Shown here one piece after another: positions 53,810-61,030 of a stretch of DNA of 64,000 nt. The notes beneath the pieces are model-generated. The model saw only the letters and a program-made list of their open reading frames with translations. It had not been told where the DNA came from and ran no database searches. The DNA is from Sva-07 sp964651825 (GTDB lineage: Bacteria > Actinomycetota > Acidimicrobiia > Acidimicrobiales > Ilumatobacteraceae). The stretch's first letter is position 1. Each line of letters starts with the position of its first letter. Both the position numbers and the translations under genes were made by a program. Location: the NCBI GenBank assembly GCA_964651825.1, contig CAZYWK010000003.1:1-64000 (forward strand), read 5' to 3'.

Positions 53810-54397
53810 ATGTCACTCTGGAAACGGACCATGGACTATCTCGGTCTCGGTCCCGACGACGCGTACGACGATTACGACGGCTATGACGAGCCGGAGCCGC
53901 CACGTCAGACGCGCGCGCCGCGTGACGCCGACCCCCGCTCGCAGCGTGGGTGGGAGCCCGAGCCCGAACCGACCGTGCGCACCGTGTCGGCGCGCCCGAG
54001 CTTTCCGAGCAAGGACTTCGATGCCTCCCCGTCTCGCCGCAGCGCCCAGCCGGCGGCCAATCGCGGTGACGATTCCGGTGTCCAGATCCGTCCGAATCAG
54101 AGTCAGCAGCCGCAACCGCCGCTGCGCAGCGTCCCTGGAGGCAACATGGAGCCCTCGACCGTGCGGCCCCGTCGCTTCGACCAGGCCCAGGAAGTGGCCG
54201 ACAAGTTCAAAGACGGCCAACCGGTCATCATGAACCTCGAGGGCACCGAGCGCGAGGTGGCCCGCCGGCTGATCGACTTCGCCAGCGGCATCTGCTACGC
54301 GCTCGACGGTTCGATGGAGAAGGTGGCCACCGGCGTGTACCTGCTCAAGCCCCCCAGTGCTCCCCGCCCGTCGCGTTACGACGATGGCGATGAGTGA
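53810..54397 (+). CDS. sepF: Cell-division protein SepF
   Basis: 195 aa. Amphipathic membrane-binding N terminus MSLWKRTMDYLGLG, an acidic/basic disordered linker, and the SepF core PRRFDQAQEVADKFKDGQPV, MNLEGTEREVARRLIDFASG, EKVATGVYLLKP. Anchors FtsZ to the membrane; the tether in bacteria without FtsA. Confidence 0.95.
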   Translation: MSLWKRTMDYLGLGPDDAYDDYDGYDEPEPPRQTRAPRDADPRSQRGWEPEPEPTVRTVSARPSFPSKDFDASPSRRSAQPAANRGDDSGVQIRPNQSQQPQPPLRSVPGGNMEPSTVRPRRFDQAQEVADKFKDGQPVIMNLEGTEREVARRLIDFASGICYALDGSMEKVATGVYLLKPPSAPRPSRYDDGDE

Positions 54398-54423
54398 CCG
54401 CCGCGGGTACCAACGTTCCACCA

Positions 54424-54428
54424 CGGAG
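54424..54428 (+). promoter_or_regulatory. Ribosome binding site of divIVA
   Basis: GGAGG, 8 nt before the ATG at 54437. Confidence 0.6.
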
Positions 54429-54436
54429 GCAGAGCC

Positions 54437-55474
54437 ATGGAGATGAGTCCGCAGCGGGTTCGCACCGCTGAGTTCAAGACCGTTCGCAAGGGCGCCGACC
54501 TCGACGAGGTGCGCACGTTCCTCAACGATGTCGCCGACGAGCTCGAACGCGCCCAGAACCAATCGACGGCGATGGAGGCGCGGGCCCGCGCAGCGGTCGC
54601 TCGCCTGCAGGAGATGTCCGAGGGGCAGCCGGCGGCTGCCGCCCCGCTGGCGGCGCCGATCGAAGCCCCGCCCGAATCGGTCACGGTGCCGGCGGAGCAG
54701 TCCGACGCGATCAGCCGCACGCTCGTGCTCGCGCAGCGCACGGCCGACTCCCTCATCGCCGAAGCCAAAGCTGAAGCAGCCCGCGTCGTCGGCACCGCCA
54801 ACAACGAAGCAGCAGCGACCCGCGACTCGACCCGTGAGATGGCCGCCACCATGCTCGACGAGGCGCGCGAGGAGGCACGACGCGTCGGCGAAGCCGAGCG
54901 GCTGGCCATCGCCAGCGAGGTCGATTCGCTGAAGGCGCGACGCGACTTCCTCGAGTCCGACGTCGACCACCTCGAGCAGTTCCTGGTCGCCCAGCGCAGC
55001 CGGATCCGCGACGCCGCCGCCGAACTGATCGAGGTCACCGACCGGGTTCCCGGCGGCCTCGGCGACGCGAGGCGCCCGCTGCTGTCGGCCTCCGACGACC
55101 CGACACCGTCCGGTGGATCAGCGCAATCCGCTGAGCAGGTCGAGATCGTCGAGCTCACACCGGCCGCCGACGACCTCGGGGGTGGCGATCCCACCGAGGC
55201 GCTCGACCTCGTGGTCGTCACCGAGATCGACGAGGTCACCGAGCCCGCCGAGCCGGGTCCCGCGTCGGCCGAGCCACCCCGTGACGAGCCGGACACGAAC
55301 GACGACGGACCACGCTTCGGGCTCGATGACGACCAGCCCGGCGACGGCGACCCCACTCCCGTCGGGGGTGGCTTCGGCGGGCTCGAACCCGAGCGCCCCC
55401 CGGCCGCCGACGACGACGACGGCTTCCGTTTCACGTTCGACGACACCGACAACCCCAACCGCCCGAAGGGCTGA
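54437..55474 (+). CDS. divIVA: DivIVA/Wag31-family polar growth protein
   Basis: 345 aa. N-terminal lipid-binding domain EMSPQRVRTAEFKTVRKGAD with LDEVRTFLNDVADELE, a long coiled coil (about 90-205, AEAKAEAARVVGTANNEAAA), then a ~140-residue acidic Asp/Pro-rich tail not typical of short DivIVAs. Scaffold at curved membrane for polar or septal wall growth. The yggT gene usually before it is absent. Confidence 0.85.
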   Translation: MEMSPQRVRTAEFKTVRKGADLDEVRTFLNDVADELERAQNQSTAMEARARAAVARLQEMSEGQPAAAAPLAAPIEAPPESVTVPAEQSDAISRTLVLAQRTADSLIAEAKAEAARVVGTANNEAAATRDSTREMAATMLDEAREEARRVGEAERLAIASEVDSLKARRDFLESDVDHLEQFLVAQRSRIRDAAAELIEVTDRVPGGLGDARRPLLSASDDPTPSGGSAQSAEQVEIVELTPAADDLGGGDPTEALDLVVVTEIDEVTEPAEPGPASAEPPRDEPDTNDDGPRFGLDDDQPGDGDPTPVGGGFGGLEPERPPAADDDDGFRFTFDDTDNPNRPKG

Positions 55475-55539
55475 ATCGGCCGGCTCCGGCCAACGCACAA
55501 CCGGGTCGAACCTCCAACCGAGGCCGCGAGTCGCGTCGG

Positions 55540-55545
55540 TAGCAT
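55540..55545 (+). promoter_or_regulatory. -10 box of ileS, leaderless
   Basis: TAGCAT, 6 nt before the ileS GTG. With only 77 bp of upstream gap there is no room for a T-box. Confidence 0.5.
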
Positions 55546-55551
55546 CGAGGC

Positions 55552-58500
55552 GTGTCCTACCCAGCTGTCGATCCCAAGCCGAACTTCCCCGCGCTGGAAG
55601 AAGACGTGCTGGCCATCTGGCGCAAGGAGTCGACGTTCGAACGCTCCGTCGAGCAACGTGACGCCGGGCCGAACGGCGACAACGAGTTCGTGTTCTACGA
55701 CGGTCCGCCGTTCGCCAACGGCCTGCCGCACTACGGACACCTGCTCACCGGGTTCGTCAAGGACGCCATCCCGCGCTATCAGACCATGAAGGGGCGCCGC
55801 GTCGAGCGGCGATTCGGGTGGGACTGTCATGGCCTGCCCGCCGAGGTGAAGGTCGAACAAGAGCTGGGCATCTCCGGCCACCCCGAGATCACCGCGTTCG
55901 GCATCGACAAGTTCAACGATGCCTGCCGGTCGAGCGTGCTCCAGTTCACCAACGAGTGGCGTGACTACGTCACCCGCCAGGCCCGCTGGGTCGACTTCGA
56001 CAACGACTACAAGACCCTCGACCTCTCCTACATGGAGAGCGTCATGTGGGCCTTCAAGACCCTGTGGGACAAGGGCCTCATCTACGAAGGCTTCCGTGTG
56101 CTCGCCTACTGCTGGCGCTGCGAGACACCGCTCAGCAACACCGAGACCCGCATGGACGACACCTACCGTGACCGGCAGGATCCGGCGCTCACCGTCGCTT
56201 TCGAGCTCGAGACCGGCGAGCGCCTGCTCGCCTGGACCACCACACCCTGGACGTTGCCGTCGAACCTCGCGCTCGCCGTCGGCCCGGACATCGACTACGC
56301 CGTCGTCGAGCTCGACGGCACCCGCTACGTGCTGGCCGAGGCACTGCTCGGCGCATATGGGGCAGAGCTCGGCGAGGCGACCCGCGTCGGCACGCTGAAG
56401 GGCTCCGAGCTCGTCGGGCGTCGCTACACCCCGCTGTTCGACTTCTTCGCCGACACCGGCAAGTGGGGCACTGAACGGGCGTTTCAGGTGCTGGCCGGCG
56501 ACTTCGTGTCGATCGAGGACGGCACCGGCGTGGTCCACATGGCACCCGGCTTCGGCGAGGACGACCAGGTCGTCTCCAACGCCGCCGGCATCCCGACGAT
56601 CTGCCCGATGGACGAACACGGCCAGTACACCGCCGACGTTGCGCCGTGGGCGGGCACCCACGTCTTCGACGCCAACGCGCTCGTGACCCGCGAGCTGAAA
56701 GAGCGTGGCGTCGTGCTGCGCCATGCCACCTACGACCACTCGTACCCGCACTGCTGGCGCTGTGCGCAGCCGCTCGTGTACCGGGCGATCTCGTCGTGGT
56801 TCGTCAAGGTCACCGAGTTCCGTGACCGCATGGTCGAGCTGAACCAGCAGATCACCTGGCAGCCGGCCCACATCAAGGACGGCAGCTTCGGCAAGTGGCT
56901 GGAGAACGCCCGCGACTGGTCGATCAGCCGCAACCGGTTCTGGGGCTCGCCGATCCCGGTCTGGCAGTCCGACGACCCGAACCACCCCCGCATCGACGTG
57001 TACGGCTCGCTCGCCGAGCTGGAAGCCGACTTCGGCGTGGCCGTCACCGACCTGCACCGGCCGTTCGTCGACAACCTGACGCGCCCGAACCCCGACGACC
57101 CGACCGGCAAGTCGATGATGCGCCGCGTTCCCGAGGTGCTCGACTGCTGGTTCGAGTCGGGTTCGATGCCGTTCGCCCAGGTGCACTACCCGTTCGAGAA
57201 CACCGAATGGTTCGAGCACCACTATCCGGGCGACTTCATCGTCGAGTACATCGCCCAGACCCGCGGCTGGTTCTACACGCTGCACGTCCTCGCCACCGCC
57301 CTCTTCGACCGTCCCAGCTTCTCCTCGTGCGTCAGCCACGGCATCGTGCTCGGCGACGACGGACAGAAGATGTCCAAGAGCCTCAACAACTACCCCGATC
57401 CCCGGGCGATGTTCGATGCCTACGGTGCCGATGCGATGCGCTGGCACCTCCTGTCGTCGTCGATCCTGCGCGGCAACGATGCCATGGTGACCGAGGCCGG
57501 CATCCGCGACACGGTGCGCCACGTGATGCTGCCGCTGTGGAACTCGTGGTACTTCCTCGCGCTGTACGCCAACGCCGGTGGTCATCGCGGCGTGATCCGT
57601 ACCGATTCGGCCAACTCGCTCGATCAGTACGTGCTGTCGAAGACCCGCGGCCTCGTCAGCGACGTCACCGACGCGATGGACGCGTACGACCTGTTCGGCG
57701 CCTGCCAGCACGTACGCGTGTACATCGATGCACTCACCAACTGGTACGTGCGGCGCAGCCGCTCGCGCTTCTGGCAGGGCGACCACGACGCCATCGACAC
57801 GATGCACACGGTGCTCGACGTGGTGACACGGCTGCTCGCACCGCTGTTGCCGCTCGTGTCGGAGTCGATCTACCGGGGCATGCACGACAACGCCGACAGC
57901 GTTCACCTGACCGACTGGCCGACGGTCGACGAGCTGCCCGCGTTCGACGATCTCGTCGACACGATGGACCTCGTGCGCGACGTGTGTTCGGCCACACTGT
58001 CGGTCCGCAAGGCACAAGGGCGGCGGGTTCGCCTGCCGTTGCAGTCGGTCACCGTCGCGGCCCCCGATTCCGAGCGGCTGCGCGACTTCCTCGACGTGAT
58101 CGCCGACGAGGTGAACGTCCGCAGCGTCGAGCTCACCACCGACCTCAGTGCGGTGGCCGACGAGCAGCTCCAGCTGGTGCCGGCAAAGCTCGGCCCGCGC
58201 CTCGGCAAGGACGTCCAATCGGTGATCAAGGCCCACAAGGCCGGCGACTGGACCAACACCGGCGGTGTCGTCACCGTTGGCGGCCACGTGCTGGAGGACG
58301 GCGAGTACCGCCTCGATCTCGTCGCCGCCGACGACCGCGCCAGCGCTGGTCTGGCGAACCGGGCCGGGGTGGTCGCGCTCGACATCGACGTGACCGACGA
58401 GCTCGAGCGTGAGGGCGTCGCCCGCGACCTCGTCCGGCTCGTCCAACAGGCCCGGCGCGAGGCCGGCCTCGAGGTGTCCGACCGGATCGCGCTCCACATC

Positions 58501-58647
58501 ACCGGCTCGCCGTCGTGGATCGACGCCGCCGAGGCACACCGCCAGATGCTCATGGACGAGACGCTCACGACCGACCTGCAGCTCGCCGTGGGAGCCCATG
58601 CCGGCGGCGACGAGGAACCGGCGATCGTCGTGCGACGCATCGGCTGA
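55552..58647 (+). CDS. ileS: Isoleucyl-tRNA synthetase
   Basis: 1031 aa class I synthetase. HYGH (60-63) as HIGH motif, WDCHGLPAEVKVE, editing-domain TTPWTLPSNLALAVG, KMSKS (606-610), and an anticodon-binding domain with LTNWYVRRSRSRFW. The size and lack of a C-terminal zinc cluster match the longer, eukaryote-like IleS class, which in known cases is less sensitive to mupirocin. Charges tRNA-Ile and edits valine. Confidence 0.96.
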   Translation: MSYPAVDPKPNFPALEEDVLAIWRKESTFERSVEQRDAGPNGDNEFVFYDGPPFANGLPHYGHLLTGFVKDAIPRYQTMKGRRVERRFGWDCHGLPAEVKVEQELGISGHPEITAFGIDKFNDACRSSVLQFTNEWRDYVTRQARWVDFDNDYKTLDLSYMESVMWAFKTLWDKGLIYEGFRVLAYCWRCETPLSNTETRMDDTYRDRQDPALTVAFELETGERLLAWTTTPWTLPSNLALAVGPDIDYAVVELDGTRYVLAEALLGAYGAELGEATRVGTLKGSELVGRRYTPLFDFFADTGKWGTERAFQVLAGDFVSIEDGTGVVHMAPGFGEDDQVVSNAAGIPTICPMDEHGQYTADVAPWAGTHVFDANALVTRELKERGVVLRHATYDHSYPHCWRCAQPLVYRAISSWFVKVTEFRDRMVELNQQITWQPAHIKDGSFGKWLENARDWSISRNRFWGSPIPVWQSDDPNHPRIDVYGSLAELEADFGVAVTDLHRPFVDNLTRPNPDDPTGKSMMRRVPEVLDCWFESGSMPFAQVHYPFENTEWFEHHYPGDFIVEYIAQTRGWFYTLHVLATALFDRPSFSSCVSHGIVLGDDGQKMSKSLNNYPDPRAMFDAYGADAMRWHLLSSSILRGNDAMVTEAGIRDTVRHVMLPLWNSWYFLALYANAGGHRGVIRTDSANSLDQYVLSKTRGLVSDVTDAMDAYDLFGACQHVRVYIDALTNWYVRRSRSRFWQGDHDAIDTMHTVLDVVTRLLAPLLPLVSESIYRGMHDNADSVHLTDWPTVDELPAFDDLVDTMDLVRDVCSATLSVRKAQGRRVRLPLQSVTVAAPDSERLRDFLDVIADEVNVRSVELTTDLSAVADEQLQLVPAKLGPRLGKDVQSVIKAHKAGDWTNTGGVVTVGGHVLEDGEYRLDLVAADDRASAGLANRAGVVALDIDVTDELEREGVARDLVRLVQQARREAGLEVSDRIALHITGSPSWIDAAEAHRQMLMDETLTTDLQLAVGAHAGGDEEPAIVVRRIG

Positions 58648-58656
58648 CGCGCCCGG

Positions 58657-58662
58657 TAGAGT
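58657..58662 (+). promoter_or_regulatory. -10 box of the DksA-like gene
   Basis: TAGAGT. Unlike most promoters here it gives a ~25-nt leader with a strong GGGAGGG ribosome site (58679-58685) before the ATG at 58692. Confidence 0.5.
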
Positions 58663-58691
58663 CCGGCGCTCAACTGCCGGGAGGGAAGCGT

Positions 58692-59534
58692 ATGGCCGCA
58701 TCGAAGAAGCCGAGTCCTGCTCCGACCAAGAAGGCGACGGCACCCGCAACCAAGCGTCCGCCCGCCGCCAAGCAGCTCGTGACGACGGCCAAGCCGGCCG
58801 CGGCGCGCAAGTCGACCCCGGCCCGCAAGACAGCATCCACGAAGTCGGCCACCCCGAAGAAGGCGGCCCCGAGCAAGGCGACAGCCACGAAAGCCACGAC
58901 GACAAAGATGAACCAGACTGCGGCGAAGAAGCCGGCCCCCAAGGCTGCGACGACGAGCACGACGAAGACCCCAGCAACCACCACTCCGGCCGCATCCGCG
59001 ACGGCAGCGGAGAAGAAGGCACCCGCCAAGAAGACCGTGGCCCGCCCGGTCCGGCCCCCGTCACCTGACACACCGGCGCTCCTGTCGAACTACCGGCCCG
59101 ATCGTCTCGAGATCCCGGCGCCGCGCGGCACGTCCAAGGACGGCATCACCTACACGAAGGACTTCGACGTGAAGTTCCTCAAGGCGCAGCGCGACGAGCT
59201 CCTCGACCGCCGGGCATCGGAGCTGGCACGCGCGACCCGCCTCGAAGACGAGGCGACCAGCCTCATCGAAGACGGCGAGATGGGCGACGTCCAGTTCGAC
59301 GACGAGGGCGGCGAGGGCGACACGATGGTCGTACAGCGCGACCTCGACCGCGTCCTGTCGACCCAGGCGCGACAGACGATCGAAGACATCGACGCCGCGC
59401 TCGCCCGCATCGAGGTCGGAACCTACGGGTACTCGGAGGTGTCGGGTCAGCCGATCCCGCGCGAGCGCCTCGAAGCGTTGCCGGAGACGACCGTCCTCGC
59501 CGCCGAGAAGGTCAGCGGCATCGGCCTGCGCTGA
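58692..59534 (+). CDS. TraR/DksA-family protein without zinc cysteines, H1-like tail
   Basis: 280 aa. The first ~125 residues are almost only Lys, Ala, Pro, Thr and Ser (KKATAPATKRPPAAK, KSTPARKTASTKS), like a histone-H1/HU-extended tail. Residues ~155-280 are a DksA-like coiled-coil domain: FLKAQRDELLDRRASELARA, QARQTIEDIDAALARIEVGTYG, GQPIPRERLEALPE. All four zinc cysteines are replaced (SEVSG, VLAAE). May act at RNA polymerase or on nucleoid. Strong SD, own promoter. Confidence 0.85.
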   Translation: MAASKKPSPAPTKKATAPATKRPPAAKQLVTTAKPAAARKSTPARKTASTKSATPKKAAPSKATATKATTTKMNQTAAKKPAPKAATTSTTKTPATTTPAASATAAEKKAPAKKTVARPVRPPSPDTPALLSNYRPDRLEIPAPRGTSKDGITYTKDFDVKFLKAQRDELLDRRASELARATRLEDEATSLIEDGEMGDVQFDDEGGEGDTMVVQRDLDRVLSTQARQTIEDIDAALARIEVGTYGYSEVSGQPIPRERLEALPETTVLAAEKVSGIGLR

Positions 59535-59559
59535 TGGCTGGCGTCGGGCGCAACCCACC

Positions 59560-60066
59560 ATGACCCTGGCCCGCTCGTGGCGGGCGCCGATCTCGATCGC
59601 GGTCGTCGTGGTGTTGCTCGACCAGGTGACCAAGCACTGGGCGGTCAACGAACTGTCCGACGGTCACGAGATCCACGTGATCTGGACGCTGCAGTTCAAC
59701 CTCGCCTTCAACAGCGGGATGGCGTTCAGCCGCGGGCGCGGCCTCGGCCCGGTCATCGCCGTGGTGGCCACGCTCGTGATCGTGTGGCTGCTGCTCTCGT
59801 TGCGTTCGGGTGGCACCAAGTTGAGTCAGTTCGGTATGGGATGCTTGATCGGTGGCGCGGCCGGCAACCTCATCGATCGCCTGTTCCGGGGTGACGCGTG
59901 GCTGCGGGGCTCCGTCGTCGACTTCATCGACTTCCAGTGGTTCCCGATCTTCAACGTCGCCGACATCGCCGTGAACGTCGGCGCGGCGTGCCTGATCCTG
60001 AACGCCGTGCTCGTCGCGCGCCACGACACCGGCACACACGACACCGGCACGGCGGACTCGACGTGA
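59560..60066 (+). CDS. lspA: Lipoprotein signal peptidase
   Basis: 168 aa, four TM. VVLLDQVTKHWAV, FNLAFNSGMAFS, and the catalytic pair in GGAAGNLIDRLF and FPIFNVADIAVNVG. Cleaves prolipoproteins such as the lipobox proteins at 404 and 21854. GTGA overlap with rluD. Confidence 0.96.
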   Translation: MTLARSWRAPISIAVVVVLLDQVTKHWAVNELSDGHEIHVIWTLQFNLAFNSGMAFSRGRGLGPVIAVVATLVIVWLLLSLRSGGTKLSQFGMGCLIGGAAGNLIDRLFRGDAWLRGSVVDFIDFQWFPIFNVADIAVNVGAACLILNAVLVARHDTGTHDTGTADST

Positions 60067-60980
60067 TCCACGAGGTGGTGCCGGCGGCGCTCGACGGGCA
60101 GCGGCTCGACCGCATCGTCGCGTTGATCGCGGACGTCAGCCGCGCCGACGCCTCGACACTGATCGCCAGCGGCGGCGCCTGCGTCGACGGCGACGTGGCG
60201 CGATCGGGAAAGGTTCGCCTGACCGAAGGCCAACAGATCGACATCGATCCGTCGGCGCTCCCCACCGTCGAGCTCCCAGCCGCCGACGACACGGTCACGT
60301 TCGGCATCGTCCACGTCGACGACGAGATCATCGTGATCGACAAGCCCGCCGGGCTCGTGGTCCATCCCGGCGCGGGGAACGCGACCGGTACGCTCGTCAA
60401 CGGCCTGCTGGCCCGGTTCCCTGAGATCGCCGGCGTCGGCGAGGAGAACCGGCCAGGCATCGTCCATCGTCTCGACGCCGGCAGCTCCGGCCTGCTCGTG
60501 GTGGCCCGCACGCAGGACGCGGCCGACGCGCTGATCGAGCAGTTCGCCGACCACAGCGCAACGCGCCGGTACGACGCGTTGGTGTGGGGTGTCCCGGAGG
60601 CTCCCCACGGCATCATCGATGCGCCGATCGGCCGTGACCGTGGCGACCCGCTCAAGATGGCGGTCGTGGCCAACGGCCGGTTCGCCCGCACCGACTATCG
60701 GGTCGTCGGCAGGTACTCGGCGCCGGCGTCGGTGTCGCGCCTCGAATGCCGGCTCGAGACCGGCCGTACCCACCAGATCAGGGTGCACCTGGCCTCGATC
60801 GGGCATCCGCTCGTCGGCGACCCCACCTACGCGCAGCGCCGGCCGATGCTCGGGCTCACCCGCCCGTTCCTGCATGCCGCCGAACTCGCCTTCGACCATC
60901 CCGTCACCGGCGACCGCGTCACGTTCCACAGTCCGCTGACCGCCGACCTCCAAGCCTGGCTCGACGCCGCAACGCCGTGA
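60063..60980 (+). CDS. rluD: RluA/RluD-family pseudouridine synthase
   Basis: 305 aa. N-terminal S4 domain (QRLDRIVALIADVSRADAST), then VIDKPAGLVVHPGAGNATGT, the catalytic Asp in IVHRLDAGSSGLLVVA, and LETGRTHQIRVHLASIGHPL. Modifies 23S rRNA uridines. HRLDxxSSGL is a slight variant of HRLDxxTSGL. Converges with the molybdoenzyme gene over a 39-bp palindrome. Confidence 0.94.
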   Translation: MIHEVVPAALDGQRLDRIVALIADVSRADASTLIASGGACVDGDVARSGKVRLTEGQQIDIDPSALPTVELPAADDTVTFGIVHVDDEIIVIDKPAGLVVHPGAGNATGTLVNGLLARFPEIAGVGEENRPGIVHRLDAGSSGLLVVARTQDAADALIEQFADHSATRRYDALVWGVPEAPHGIIDAPIGRDRGDPLKMAVVANGRFARTDYRVVGRYSAPASVSRLECRLETGRTHQIRVHLASIGHPLVGDPTYAQRRPMLGLTRPFLHAAELAFDHPVTGDRVTFHSPLTADLQAWLDAATP

Positions 60981-60991
60981 AACGCCTGGGA

Positions 60992-61030
60992 TCAGGCACC
61001 GGGCGTTTCGCCGAAACGCCCGGTGCCTGA
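60992..61030. repeat. 39-bp perfect palindrome at convergent gene ends
   Basis: Arms of 19 bp, TCAGGCACCGGGCGTTTCG and its exact complement, around one central C (61011). The left arm's first three bases are the minus-strand stop of the molybdoenzyme gene, so the palindrome codes its last ~12 residues. Likely bidirectional terminator or REP-like element. Confidence 0.85.

Noticed and set aside
55478..55491. GGCCGG-CT-CCGGCC hairpin after divIVA
   Set aside because: Short stem with a 2-nt loop; expected by chance in DNA this GC-rich.
55475..55551. T-box riboswitch before ileS
   Set aside because: Only 77 bp upstream, with a -10 box 6 nt before the GTG; no room for specifier and antiterminator stems.
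54376..59073. 1565-aa minus-strand ORF opposite divIVA, ileS and the DksA-like gene
   Set aside because: Covers well-identified plus-strand genes; its composition (Arg/His/Val-rich, no domains) is that of an antisense frame in GC-rich DNA.
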